From: Aliihoeflea sp052435735
GTDB lineage: Bacteria > Pseudomonadota > Alphaproteobacteria > Rhizobiales > Rhizobiaceae
Direction: 5' to 3'
Length of the DNA stretch: 64,000 nucleotides
Assembly (NCBI GenBank): GCA_052435735.1
Contig: JBQVNB010000019.1
Span: 1-64,000 of the forward strand
Part shown: positions 18,357-27,541 of the stretch, one piece after another
How the letters are laid out: every line of letters begins with the position of its first letter
Numbering within the stretch: position 1 is the stretch's first letter
Translations under genes and position numbers: made by a program
Notes under the pieces: generated by a model
The model's input: the letters and a program-made list of their open reading frames with translations, nothing else
Told to the model about the DNA's origin: nothing
Database searches by the model: none

Positions 18357-19742
18357 ATGAAGTTCATCACTGACCGCCGGCGGTTTCTCGCCGGCGCTGC
18401 CGCAGGCGTGAGTGCGCTTGCCTTGCCCGCATATGTCCGCCGCGCCAGCGCGCAGGACGCCGACCTCGCACCTTACGAAGCCGCGAATATCGACTGGAAG
18501 CAGGCGACGGGCGAAGCAATCACGGTCGCCGTCATTCCGGCCGCCTATTTCGACAATCTCGCGGCGATCACGCCGCAATTCGAGGCGCTGACGGGCATCA
18601 CCGTGCGCTACGAGAAGATTCCGCCGGCGCAGATCCGGCAGAAATGCGTGCTCGACTTCACATCCGGCACCGGCACCTATGCGACGCATGCCGCCGATCC
18701 CATGTATTACAATTTGTATCATTCGAATGGCTGGGTCGAGGCGCTCGATCCCTTCATTGCGGATACGGCCAAGACAGACGCCGAGTGGCTGGCGCTCGAC
18801 GACATCGTTCCGGCCTGGCGCGCGGCCAATTCGGTCGACGGCTCGCTGCTCGGCCTGCCCTATGACGGCGAAGTGACGCTGCAGGTCATGCGCAAGGACC
18901 TCTACGAAGCCAAGGGCCTGAAGCCGGCGACGACGCTCGACGAGTTCGTCTCCAACGCGGCTGCGCTGCACGATCCGGACAACCGCGTCTGGGGCGCGGC
19001 GCTGCGCGGCGTCGCCGGTGCCGGACAGAACGTCTACATCTACTCGTCACTGTTCCGCGAGTTCGGCGGCGAGTGGTTCCAGGACGGCGAACTCGTCGTC
19101 AACGGACCCGAGGCGGAAGCCGCGCTGACCTGGTATGTCGACACGATGAAGGCCTATGCGCCGGCCGCGGCCCAGAACTGGAACTGGCCCGACATCGCCG
19201 ACGCCTTCTCGCAGGGCACGATCGCGACCTATATCGACGCGCATTCCTCGGCTTCGGTCATCAACAACCCGGAAAAGTCGACCGTCGTCGGCAAGATCGC
19301 CTATGAACGCTGGCCGGAAGGCCCGTCGGGCAAGCGCGTCTCGTCGATTTGGAACTGGGGCATGCCGATCAACGCGGCGCTCAGCGACGAGGCGAAGACG
19401 GCGACCTGGCTGTTCATCCAGTGGGCGGCCTCGGCCGAGACGCAGGCGCGCACTTCCTACCGTTTCGACGGCCCGGCCAAGCGCTCGGGCGTGAACCGGC
19501 TCTCGCTCTGGCGCGACCCGGAATACGTCAAGACGGTCAGCGCCTTCGGCGACAATTTCGTCGAGGCGACGCTCGCCTCGCTCGAAAACGACACCGATGT
19601 CGACTGGCGTCCACGCGCGCCGCAATGGCCCGCGATCGGCGACACGCTCGCCACCGCCATCCAGTCGGCGCTTGCCGGGCAGGCCACCGTCAAGGCGGCG
19701 CTCGACGATGCGCAGACCCGCATCGCGCCGATGATGCGCTAG
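18357..19742 (+). CDS. ABC transporter sugar-type solute-binding protein, Tat-exported
   Basis: A 461-residue family 1 binding protein. The N-terminus has a twin-arginine signal (DRRRFLAGAAAGVSALALPA) cleaved after ASA, so it should be exported folded. Body segments such as ITPQFEALTGITVRYEKIPP and WLFIQWAASAETQART fit CUT1 binding proteins. GGGAGGAAATC precedes the ATG. It is the first gene of an operon ending in a sulfatase and its maturase, so the ligand is probably a sulfated sugar or related sulfate ester (inference). Confidence 0.85.
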   Translation: MKFITDRRRFLAGAAAGVSALALPAYVRRASAQDADLAPYEAANIDWKQATGEAITVAVIPAAYFDNLAAITPQFEALTGITVRYEKIPPAQIRQKCVLDFTSGTGTYATHAADPMYYNLYHSNGWVEALDPFIADTAKTDAEWLALDDIVPAWRAANSVDGSLLGLPYDGEVTLQVMRKDLYEAKGLKPATTLDEFVSNAAALHDPDNRVWGAALRGVAGAGQNVYIYSSLFREFGGEWFQDGELVVNGPEAEAALTWYVDTMKAYAPAAAQNWNWPDIADAFSQGTIATYIDAHSSASVINNPEKSTVVGKIAYERWPEGPSGKRVSSIWNWGMPINAALSDEAKTATWLFIQWAASAETQARTSYRFDGPAKRSGVNRLSLWRDPEYVKTVSAFGDNFVEATLASLENDTDVDWRPRAPQWPAIGDTLATAIQSALAGQATVKAALDDAQTRIAPMMR

Positions 19743-19750
19743 GCTCCGCC

Positions 19751-20692
19751 ATGTCCCTTGCCGAACCCGTCGCCGCCCCATCAAGGGCGGCGCTTTCCTC
19801 CGAACGTTCGGGCCATCTGAACGTCATGGCGCGTCGCGAGCGGCGCTTTGCCGCCGCCCTTCTCGCGCCGGCCTTCGTCGCGCTCGGTGCGACGACGACG
19901 TTTCCGCTTCTCTATCTGATCTGGACGAGCACGTTCCGGATGGACCTCGCCATGCCGTTCATGGACGGGTTCGTCGGTATCGAGAACTATCGCCAGCTTC
20001 TGGCCGACCCGCGCTTCTGGCAGTCGCTGTCTGTCAGCATGACCTATACGGTGACGACGGTCATCGCGCAGGTCGCGCTCGGCCTCGCGCTCGCGCTCCT
20101 CGTCATGAACATGAAGCGCGGCCAGGGCCTGTTTCGCTTCATAGCCATTCTTCCCGTCGTCCTGTCGCCCGCCGTGGTCGGCATGGTGTGGCGCAGCTTC
20201 ATGCTGACGCCGGAATTCGGCGTGATCGACTATCTCTCCATTTCGGCCGGCCTCGGCAGCCAGAACTGGCTCGGCGATCCGTTCATGGCGCTGGTCTCGG
20301 TCATCGTCATCCACACATGGCAGTGGACGCCCTTCGCCTTCATGGTGCTGCTCGCAAGCCTCGCCTCGCTGCCCGACGACATCTACGAGGCCGCGCGGAT
20401 CGATCGCGCCGGCCCTTGGCAGCGCTTCTGGCGCATCACGCTGCCGTTGCTTCGCCCGGCGATCGTCATGGTTGTCATCATGCGCACCATGGTTGCGCTC
20501 ACCGCATTCGCCGCGATCTTCACCGTCACAGGCGGCGGTCCGGGCACGGCGACCGAGATTCTCAATCTCTACGCCTACCGCAAGTCCTTTACGGAACTGT
20601 CGATCGGCTATGGCTCGGCGCTCGCCGTCGCGCTCCTGATCGTCACCATCCTGATCTCGGCCGTCCTGTTCCTGATCCGGAGGGCGAAGTGA
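19751..20692 (+). CDS. ABC transporter permease (CUT1 type, first)
   Basis: A 313-residue inner-membrane permease with about six helices (for example RRFAAALLAPAFVALGA and LGLALALLVMNM) and the cytoplasmic EAA loop EAARIDRAGPWQRFWRITLP that contacts the ATPase. It begins eight bases after the binding-protein stop and overlaps the next permease by four bases (GTGA). Confidence 0.88.
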   Translation: MSLAEPVAAPSRAALSSERSGHLNVMARRERRFAAALLAPAFVALGATTTFPLLYLIWTSTFRMDLAMPFMDGFVGIENYRQLLADPRFWQSLSVSMTYTVTTVIAQVALGLALALLVMNMKRGQGLFRFIAILPVVLSPAVVGMVWRSFMLTPEFGVIDYLSISAGLGSQNWLGDPFMALVSVIVIHTWQWTPFAFMVLLASLASLPDDIYEAARIDRAGPWQRFWRITLPLLRPAIVMVVIMRTMVALTAFAAIFTVTGGGPGTATEILNLYAYRKSFTELSIGYGSALAVALLIVTILISAVLFLIRRAK

Positions 20693-21528
20693 AGACGAAG
20701 CATTTGCGCGCCTTGGGCCTGCTGATCGTCACCGGCCTGTTCATCCTGGCCTGGATCTTCCCGATCTTCTGGTCGGTGCTGAATTCCTTCAAGAACGAGC
20801 AGGACGTGCTCGCCTATCCGCCGAAGCTGTTCTTCGTGCCGACGCTTTCGGCCTATCGCAGCGTGCTGTTTGGGCCGCAGTCGATCCTGCCGAACCTGTG
20901 GAGCAGCTTCGTCATCTCGGCCGGCACGACGATCCTGACCATGGCAATCGCGATCCCGGCCGCCTATGCGCTGGCGCGGCTGCGCGTGCCGGGCAGCCGG
21001 TGGGCGGGCTTCTACGTGCTGGCGACCCAGATGCTGCCGCCCGTCGGCATCATCATTCCCTACTTCCTGATCCTGCGGAACATCGGCTGGATGGACACCT
21101 ATCAGGGCATCATCCTGATCTACCTGTCCTTCTCGCTGCCCTTCGCGATCTGGCTGATGGTCTCCTATTTCGAGGACATTCCCTTCGAGATGGAGGAAGC
21201 CGCCGCCGTTGATGGCGCGAGCCGGCTGACGACGCTGCGCCGGATCATCCTGCCGCAGGTGCAGGGCGGCATCGCCGTCACCATCGTCTTCGTCTTCCTG
21301 AACGCCTGGAACGAGTTCCTGTTCGCCGTCGTGCTTTCGGGCAATACGGTGCGCCCGGTCACGATCGCGATGTTCAACTTCGTCTCCGTCGAGCAGACGC
21401 TCTGGACGCAGCTTGCGGCGGTTTCCGTCATCGCCATGCTGCCGGTCGTCATCCTCGGCGTTCTCGCGCAAAAGCATATCGTCAAGGGCCTCACCGTAGG
21501 CGCAGTCAAGGGTGGGGGTCGCCGATGA
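20689..21528 (+). CDS. ABC transporter permease (CUT1 type, second)
   Basis: A 279-residue permease of the MalG/UgpE kind. Six helices, with FPIFWSVLNSFKNEQDVLAYPP near the N-terminus and the EAA loop as EEAAAVDGASRLTTLRRIILP (~168-188). GTG start at 20689 overlapping the previous gene; its stop overlaps the ATPase start by four bases. Confidence 0.88.
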   Translation: MKTKHLRALGLLIVTGLFILAWIFPIFWSVLNSFKNEQDVLAYPPKLFFVPTLSAYRSVLFGPQSILPNLWSSFVISAGTTILTMAIAIPAAYALARLRVPGSRWAGFYVLATQMLPPVGIIIPYFLILRNIGWMDTYQGIILIYLSFSLPFAIWLMVSYFEDIPFEMEEAAAVDGASRLTTLRRIILPQVQGGIAVTIVFVFLNAWNEFLFAVVLSGNTVRPVTIAMFNFVSVEQTLWTQLAAVSVIAMLPVVILGVLAQKHIVKGLTVGAVKGGGRR

Positions 21529-22583
21529 CCGGTCTGGGTAAGGTCCGCTTCGAGGACGTGGTCAAGATGCACGGCACTTTCGCCGCGCTCAAGGGCGTCG
21601 ATTTCGAGATCGAGCCGGGCGAGTTCTTCGCGCTGCTCGGCCCCTCGGGCTCGGGCAAGAGCACCACGCTGCGCATTCTCGCCGGGCTCGACATGCCAAC
21701 GCGCGGCCGCGTTTTCCTCGACGACGAGGACGTCACCGCGCAGGACGCGCGCGAGCGCGACGTGGCGATGGTGTTCCAGAGCTACGCGCTCTACCCGCAC
21801 ATGACGGTGGCGCAGAACATCGCGTTCCCGCTCGAAATGGAGAAGAAGTCGAAGGGCGAGATCGAGCCGCTGGTGCGCGAGGCGGCGCGCAAGGTGCGCA
21901 TCGACCATCTGCTCGACCGGCGGCCGGGGCAGCTTTCCGGCGGCCAGCAGCAGCGCTGCGCGCTTGCCCGCGCCATCGTGCGACGGGCGAAACTCTTCCT
22001 GCTCGACGAGCCGCTGTCCAATCTCGACGCCAAATTGCGTCTGGAGACGCGGGCCGAACTGAAGCGGCTCCAGCGCGATCTCGGCGTCACCGCCGTCTAT
22101 GTGACCCACGACCAGGAGGAGGCGATGACGCTCGCCGACCGCATGGCTGTGTTCATGGAAGGCGAAATCCAGCAGATGGGACGGCCGGCCGACGTCTTCG
22201 TCCGGCCCAACAGCGTCGACGTCGCGGCCTTCATCGGCAGCCCGCCCATGAACCTCTTGCCCGGCCGCGTCGAAGGCGAGCAGGTCGTGGTGGCGGGAAA
22301 GCCGCTCACGACCGCCCCCGCCGGCATGGCCGCGCGCGACGTGATCGTCGGCGTTCGACCGGGCGCGGTTCACGTCACCGGAACCGGCCGTGCGGCGACG
22401 GTGGAATTCGTCGAGAATCTCGGCGACACCGCCATTCTCGACTTGAAGCTCGACGGCGCGCCGATCCGCGCGCGCATCTCCGACGGCCGGCCCTTTGCAG
22501 ACGGCGACACGGTTGCGATTTCGGTCGCCCCGCAGGACATCCATCTCTTCGATGCCGCAACGCAAAAGAGGATCGACGCATGA
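21525..22583 (+). CDS. ABC transporter ATPase (UgpC/MalK type)
   Basis: A 352-residue ATPase. Walker A is GPSGSGKST (~39-47), the Q-loop is AMVFQSYALYPHMTV, the signature is LSGGQQQRCALARAI, Walker B is LFLLDEPLSNLDA, and the switch His lies in VYVTHDQEEA. A TOBE domain fills ~240-352. It energises the two permeases. Translation overlaps both neighbours by four bases, so the transporter genes and the gntR gene are tightly coupled. Confidence 0.92.
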   Translation: MTGLGKVRFEDVVKMHGTFAALKGVDFEIEPGEFFALLGPSGSGKSTTLRILAGLDMPTRGRVFLDDEDVTAQDARERDVAMVFQSYALYPHMTVAQNIAFPLEMEKKSKGEIEPLVREAARKVRIDHLLDRRPGQLSGGQQQRCALARAIVRRAKLFLLDEPLSNLDAKLRLETRAELKRLQRDLGVTAVYVTHDQEEAMTLADRMAVFMEGEIQQMGRPADVFVRPNSVDVAAFIGSPPMNLLPGRVEGEQVVVAGKPLTTAPAGMAARDVIVGVRPGAVHVTGTGRAATVEFVENLGDTAILDLKLDGAPIRARISDGRPFADGDTVAISVAPQDIHLFDAATQKRIDA

Positions 22584-23347
22584 GCGGACAGATGCTTTCC
22601 CCGGACGCGCCGCGCATCGACACGTCGAGCAAAATTCCGCTGCACGTCCAGATCCGCGATGCGATCCGGCGCGATGCGCTGGGCGGCTCGCTGGTCGACC
22701 CCGAAGGCCGGCTGATGACGGAGGCCGAGCTCGGCGCGCATTTCGGCGTCAGCCGCGTGACGATCCGCAACGCGCTGCAGCCGCTCGTCGACGAGGGCAT
22801 GTTCTCGCGCGAGCGCGGGCGCGGGACCTTCCTGCGCTCGGCGGCGGTCGAGAACTGGGTCGGGCGGCTGATGGGATTTTCCGAGACGATGCGCGAGGCG
22901 GGCTACGCGGCCGGCGCGCGCATCCTCGAAAAGGGCATGACCAACCGGCAGGATTCGGAAGTCAGCGAGAAGCTCGCCGAGCGCGCCGTCTGGCACCTGC
23001 ACCGCCTGCGCACCGCGAACGACATTCCGGTTGCCATCGAGCACGCCTTCTACCCGCCGGATATCGGCCTCGAGCTCGAGCATCGCGACCTCGAATCGAT
23101 CCTGATGTACCGCGTCTTCGAGGACGATCTGGGCCTGACCATCCACGAGGCCGACCAGACGATCGGCGCCGTCACCGCCGACGAGGCGACGGCTCGAGTG
23201 CTCGGCATCGAGCCCGGCCGCGCGCTGCTCTCGATGGACCGGCTGACCGTCTCGACAGGTGGCCGCGCGCTCGAATTCCTGCGCTCGGTCTACGTCCCCG
23301 AATATTTCCGCTTCGCCATCAAGCTCGCCCGCCGCACGGGCAATTGA
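22580..23347 (+). CDS. GntR-family regulator with UTRA domain
   Basis: A 255-residue regulator. A winged helix at ~10-80 (RLMTEAELGAHFGVSRVTIR, ERGRGTFL) is followed by a UTRA ligand-binding domain, the HutC subfamily. It is embedded in the operon and likely senses the imported substrate or a product. A perfect 14-bp palindrome overlaps its stop codon (23343-23356), a candidate internal operator. Confidence 0.87.
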   Translation: MSGQMLSPDAPRIDTSSKIPLHVQIRDAIRRDALGGSLVDPEGRLMTEAELGAHFGVSRVTIRNALQPLVDEGMFSRERGRGTFLRSAAVENWVGRLMGFSETMREAGYAAGARILEKGMTNRQDSEVSEKLAERAVWHLHRLRTANDIPVAIEHAFYPPDIGLELEHRDLESILMYRVFEDDLGLTIHEADQTIGAVTADEATARVLGIEPGRALLSMDRLTVSTGGRALEFLRSVYVPEYFRFAIKLARRTGN

Positions 23348-23356
23348 ACGTTCAAT
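23343..23356. promoter_or_regulatory. perfect palindrome between gntR and sulfatase gene
   Basis: ATTGAACGTTCAAT is a perfect 14-bp inverted repeat overlapping the gntR stop and lying 16 bases before the sulfatase start. It could be an operator for the adjacent GntR protein, though the sequence is not the textbook HutC-type site. Confidence 0.35.
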
Positions 23357-23372
23357 CTGGAGAGACTTTCTC

Positions 23373-25013
23373 ATGAGCACCGCCGACCAGAAGGGCGCCC
23401 GGCCCAACGTCGTCATCATCCTCAACGACGACATGGGCTTTTCGGATATCGGCTGCTACGGCGGCGAGGTCGAGACGCCCAATCTCGACCGCCTCGCCTT
23501 TGCCGGCCTGCGCTATTCGCAGTTCTACAACACCGCGCGCTGCAGCCCCTCGCGCGCCTCGCTCCTGACCGGGCTTCACCCGCACCAGACGGGCATCGGC
23601 ATCCTTACCTACGATACCGGCCCGGAAGGCTATACCGGCGATCTCGGCACCAACTGCGTGACGATGGCCGAAGTTCTGCGCGAGGCCGGCTACCGGACCT
23701 ATCTCAGCGGCAAGTGGCATGTCGCCAAGAGCCTGACGGAGCCGTCGCCTTCCTGGCCGCTGCAGCGCGGCTTCGACGAATTCTACGGCACGATCATCGG
23801 CGCCGGCAGCTTCTACCACCCCAACACGCTGACGCGCGGCAACGAGAATGTCGAGCATGAGGCCATCAACGATCCCGATTTCTTCTACACCGACGCGATC
23901 AGCGACCAGGCCGCCGACTTCATCCGCGACCATGCGCGCGGCCATGCCGCCGCACCCTTCTTCCAGTATGTCGCCTACACCGCGCCGCACTGGCCGCTCC
24001 ATGCCCATGACGAGGACATCGCCAAGTATAAGGGCCGCTTCGACGCGGGCTGGGACACGCTGCGCGAGGAGCGGCTGGAACGGCTGGTGCGCGCCGGCAT
24101 GATCCACCCGTCCTGGGTGCTGACCGACCGCGACCCGACGCAGCCCGCTTGGCGCGACGCCAAGGAGAAGGAGTGGCTGTTGCGCTGCATGGAGGTCTAT
24201 GCCGCACAGATCGACCGGATGGACCAGGGCATCGGCCGCATCCTCGACGCGCTCGAGGAGACCGGCCAGATGGACAACACGATGATCGTGTTCCTCTCCG
24301 ACAACGGCGCCTGCGCCGAGGACATTCCCGAGGGTGTGCCGGTGCGCGAGCTCGTCGACAATCTGATGATCGCGCAAGAGAAGACCCGCGACGGGCGCCT
24401 CGTCCGCTTCGGCAACGACCGCTCGATCATGCCGGGCGCCGAGGACACGTATCAGAGCTACGAGACGGCTTGGGCGAACCTCTCCAATGCGCCGTTTCGC
24501 CTCTACAAGCACTGGGTGCATGAAGGCGGCATCTCGACGCCGCTGATCGTTCACTGGCCGCAAGGCATCGACGGGGCCGGCGGCCTGCGCCACACGCCGG
24601 GGCAGCTGCCGGATCTGATGGCCACGGTTCTCGACGTCACCGGCGCGGCCTACCCGGCCGAATACAAGGGCAATGCGATCCTGCCCTGCGAGGGCACGAG
24701 CCTCGTTCCGTCGTTCGAGGATGACGGCGCGACGCGCGGCCCGCTCTTCTGGGAGCATGAGGGCAACTCGGCCGTGCGCGTCGGCAAGTGGAAGCTGGTG
24801 CGCAAATATCCCGGCCCGTGGGAGCTCTACGACATGGAGGCCGACCGGACCGAGATGAACGATCTCGCCGCCGGCAATCCGGAACGCGTGGAGGAATTGA
24901 AGGCGCTCTACCAGCAATGGGCGGATCGCTGCGGCGTCATCGACCGCGAGACCATCCTCGACTATCTGGCGAGCCAGGCAGGCACCGCGTTCTGGGAAAA
25001 GGAAGAGGCGTGA
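23373..25013 (+). CDS. cytoplasmic type I sulfatase
   Basis: A 546-residue alkaline-phosphatase-fold sulfatase. Metal-binding residues appear in VVIILNDDMGFSDIGCYGG near the start. The type I signature C-x-P-S-R is CSPSRASLLTG (Cys ~57), where Cys becomes formylglycine. SGKWHVAK and FLSDNGACAED are later conserved active-site parts. There is no signal peptide, so hydrolysis should occur in the cytoplasm after import. The ATG at 23373 follows GGAGAG. The maturation enzyme gene begins seven bases downstream. The substrate class (aryl, choline or carbohydrate sulfate) is not decided by sequence. Confidence 0.88.
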   Translation: MSTADQKGARPNVVIILNDDMGFSDIGCYGGEVETPNLDRLAFAGLRYSQFYNTARCSPSRASLLTGLHPHQTGIGILTYDTGPEGYTGDLGTNCVTMAEVLREAGYRTYLSGKWHVAKSLTEPSPSWPLQRGFDEFYGTIIGAGSFYHPNTLTRGNENVEHEAINDPDFFYTDAISDQAADFIRDHARGHAAAPFFQYVAYTAPHWPLHAHDEDIAKYKGRFDAGWDTLREERLERLVRAGMIHPSWVLTDRDPTQPAWRDAKEKEWLLRCMEVYAAQIDRMDQGIGRILDALEETGQMDNTMIVFLSDNGACAEDIPEGVPVRELVDNLMIAQEKTRDGRLVRFGNDRSIMPGAEDTYQSYETAWANLSNAPFRLYKHWVHEGGISTPLIVHWPQGIDGAGGLRHTPGQLPDLMATVLDVTGAAYPAEYKGNAILPCEGTSLVPSFEDDGATRGPLFWEHEGNSAVRVGKWKLVRKYPGPWELYDMEADRTEMNDLAAGNPERVEELKALYQQWADRCGVIDRETILDYLASQAGTAFWEKEEA

Positions 25014-25020
25014 CGCACGC

Positions 25021-25971
25021 GTGACATCGCCCGCAAAGCCATGTTGCACGCCGGCGCAGGATCGGCGTGACACGCAGTCGGCGGCCGGTCCGCTTCGCCA
25101 GACCGGCGCCGTGCCCGATTTAGACTGGCGCCCCCTGTCCGGCGGCGCGTTCCTGATGGGCAATCCAGAGCAAGGCCGCTTTGCCGGCGACGGCGAAGGG
25201 CCGCAGCGCGAGGTTTCGGTCTCGCCCTTCGCGATTGCCGCCCACACCGTCACCAACGATCAGTTCGCAGCCTTCGTCGCCGAGACGGGCCATGTCACGC
25301 AGGCCGAGCGCGACGGCTGGTCGAGCGTCTTCCACATGCTCCTGTCGCCGCTCGAAAAGCGCAAGGTGCGGCAGGTCCCGCGCGAGACGCCATGGTGGTA
25401 TCCGGTCGAAGGCGCGTCATGGACCAGGCCCGAAGGCCCGCAAAGCTCGGTCGGGGACCGCAGTGACCACCCGGTCGTGCATGTGAGCTGGGACGACGCG
25501 CAGGCCTATTGCGGGTGGGCGGGCGTGCAGCTGCCGAGCGAGGCGCAATGGGAATATGCCGCGCGCGGCGGTGTTGAAGCCGCGCTCTATCCATGGGGCG
25601 ACGAGCTGACGCCCGGCGGCGACCACCGCTGCAACATCTGGCAGGGACGCTTCCCTACGCTGAACACCGCCGAAGACGGCCATCTCGGCACCGCGCCGGC
25701 GATTGCCTATGCGCCGAACGGGTTCGGGCTCTATAACGCCGTCGGCAATGTCTGGCAGTGGTGCGCGGATGATTTCTCGCCCGACTATCATCGCATCACC
25801 GCCTCACACGATCCGCTCAACGGAACTGGCGGCGATGTGAAGTCCATGCGCGGCGGCTCGTTTCTGTGTCATTCGAGCTATTGCGACCGCTATCGCTGCG
25901 CCGCGCGCACCGGCAACGACCGCCGCACCAGCACCGGCAACATCGGCTTTCGCGTCATCGCCACGTTTTAA
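25021..25971 (+). CDS. formylglycine-generating enzyme (sulfatase maturase)
   Basis: A 316-residue FGE/SUMF1-family oxidase that converts the sulfatase active-site Cys to formylglycine using O2. Both catalytic cysteines are visible in RGGSFLCHSSYCDRYRCAAR (Cys ~283 and ~288, the same five-residue spacing as in the human enzyme). GGAFLMGNPE and PVVHVSWDDAQAYCGWAG are hallmark segments. GTG start at 25021. A hairpin at 26112-26129 may end the transcript. The sulfatase and its activating enzyme form a self-contained pair. Confidence 0.92.
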   Translation: MTSPAKPCCTPAQDRRDTQSAAGPLRQTGAVPDLDWRPLSGGAFLMGNPEQGRFAGDGEGPQREVSVSPFAIAAHTVTNDQFAAFVAETGHVTQAERDGWSSVFHMLLSPLEKRKVRQVPRETPWWYPVEGASWTRPEGPQSSVGDRSDHPVVHVSWDDAQAYCGWAGVQLPSEAQWEYAARGGVEAALYPWGDELTPGGDHRCNIWQGRFPTLNTAEDGHLGTAPAIAYAPNGFGLYNAVGNVWQWCADDFSPDYHRITASHDPLNGTGGDVKSMRGGSFLCHSSYCDRYRCAARTGNDRRTSTGNIGFRVIATF

Positions 25972-26318
25972 TTGCAACTGCTGCTTATCCGCTTACGGCC
26001 CCTTGGGCGTTGGCAGGAAATCATTTTCCAACGTTCAGCAAGCGAGGCCGAAGCCGACGGCCCTCGTGGGTACATAGTCGGACAGGGCAAACTTTGCCTA
26101 AATAGGACGCTCGGAACGGCAGCGTTCCGTCGAATGAGTCCCAAAACCCGACAGTCAGCAACTGGCCCCGAAGAAGACCCTCCCCTTCTCACCCCAGACC
26201 CTCTCGTAGTGCTATATATCAGCTGGGTGGAGGTTATTGTTTTCAGGGCGGGTTCTTTGGCGGGTGTATAGTGACGCCAAGAAAGTTCAATGTAGTTTCA
26301 ATGACTTAAAAGCAATAA
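25972..26318. repeat. gap with degenerate family-A repeat (copy 4)
   Basis: No gene. It contains the palindrome GGGCAAACTTTGCCT (26085-26099), a 7-bp-stem hairpin CGGAACG-GCAG-CGTTCCG (26112-26129), and CCCGACAGTCAGCAACTGGC followed by CCC (26147-26169) resembling the 3' core of the family-A repeat. The first and third are shared with 18069-18117, so related sequences flank the whole ABC/sulfatase operon. Confidence 0.45.
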
Positions 26319-26408
26319 TGGCGGAGGGAGTGGGATTCGAACCCACGGAGACATTGCTGCCTCGCCGGTTTTCAAGACCGGTGCCTTAAACCGCTCGGCC
26401 ATCCCTCC
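26319..26408 (-). tRNA. tRNA-Ser (anticodon TGA)
   Basis: Read on the minus strand the gene starts GGAGGGATGGCCGAGC, has the anticodon loop CTTGAAA (anticodon TGA), a long variable arm typical of class II tRNAs, a GGTTCGAATCC T-loop, and ends TCCCTCC-G with an encoded CCA at 26319-26321. Acceptor arms GGAGGGA and TCCCTCC pair perfectly. Confidence 0.95.
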
Positions 26409-26564
26409 GCTGCCGGTGCCAATGTGCGGCAGACGAGGCATTTAGGTGATCCGGCCCGCAGTGGTCAACATCTGCGTTCGACCCTTGCGACACCAGGCGC
26501 CGGCGCTATGTTGCCGTTCCAATCGGAACACGGCCGCACTGGTGCGCGGCGCAAGAGGGGCGGC

Positions 26565-27536
26565 ATGACGGTCAGGGGCAAGACGGACATCGACCACGAG
26601 CTTTTGAAGAAGGTGGTCGACGGGATCGCGATTGAGATCGGCAATGCGACCGAATGGGGCAAGGCCGCGGATTACATTCCGGAACTCGCCAAGGTCGACA
26701 CCCGGCAGTTCGGCATCGCCGTCCTGACGCGCGACGGCCAGATGATCGCCGGCGGCGCATCCGACACGCAATTCTCGATCCAGAGCATTTCCAAGGTCTT
26801 CGCGCTGACGCTTGCCTTGAAGCTTCATGGCGAGAAGGTTTGGAAACGGGTCGGCAAGGAGCCGTCGGGCGATCCTTATAACTCGATCGTCGACATGGAG
26901 CGTCACAAGGGCATCCCGCGCAATCCGTTCATCAATCCGGGCGCGCTGGTCATCGACGACATGCTGCTGGACGGCAAGAAGGGCGACAAGATTCCCGATA
27001 CCGTGCGCGATTTCATCGCCGAGATGATCGGCGAGGATGAAATCGGCATCGACGAGGATGTGGTCAAGTCCGAGCACACGTCCGGTTACACCAACAAGGC
27101 GCTGGCCAATCTGGCGAAATCCTTCGGCAATCTCGACAACGAGGTCGACGACGTGATGCACATCTATGTGCGCCAGTGCGCGGTGGCGCTGTCGTGCCGG
27201 CAACTGGCGCGCGCCGGCCGCTATCTGATGCTCGACCGCGAGGACATCGACGGCAAGGTGTCGAAAACCGATGCCGAGCGGGCGCGCCGCGTCAACGCGA
27301 TCATGCTGACCTGCGGCCAGTACGACGGCTCGGGCGATTTCGCCTACCGGGTCGGCCTGCCGGCAAAAAGCGGCGTCGGCGGCGGCATCCTCGCCATCGT
27401 GCCGAACACGGCCTCGATCGCGGTCTGGTCGCCCGGTCTCGACGAGAACGGCAACTCCCTCCTCGGCACGCTCGCGCTGGAGCGGCTTTCGAAGCGCATG
27501 GACTGGTCGATCTTCGGCGCCATCCGCCGCGTCTGA
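26565..27536 (+). CDS. glsA: glutaminase
   Basis: A 323-residue glutaminase A-type enzyme (glutamine to glutamate plus ammonia) of the serine-dependent beta-lactamase fold. The S-x-x-K motif lies in FSIQSISKVFAL. Family landmarks RNPFINPGALV, HTSGYTNKALANLAKSFG and KSGVGGGILAIVP are present. ATG at 26565 with AGAGGGG upstream. The methyltransferase gene starts five bases after its stop. Confidence 0.92.
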   Translation: MTVRGKTDIDHELLKKVVDGIAIEIGNATEWGKAADYIPELAKVDTRQFGIAVLTRDGQMIAGGASDTQFSIQSISKVFALTLALKLHGEKVWKRVGKEPSGDPYNSIVDMERHKGIPRNPFINPGALVIDDMLLDGKKGDKIPDTVRDFIAEMIGEDEIGIDEDVVKSEHTSGYTNKALANLAKSFGNLDNEVDDVMHIYVRQCAVALSCRQLARAGRYLMLDREDIDGKVSKTDAERARRVNAIMLTCGQYDGSGDFAYRVGLPAKSGVGGGILAIVPNTASIAVWSPGLDENGNSLLGTLALERLSKRMDWSIFGAIRRV

Positions 27537-27541
27537 AAATC

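Noticed and set aside
26319..26408. Integration site with adjacent integrase
   Set aside because: No integrase gene and no second copy of the tRNA-Ser 3' end occur in the window; kept only as a hypothesis.
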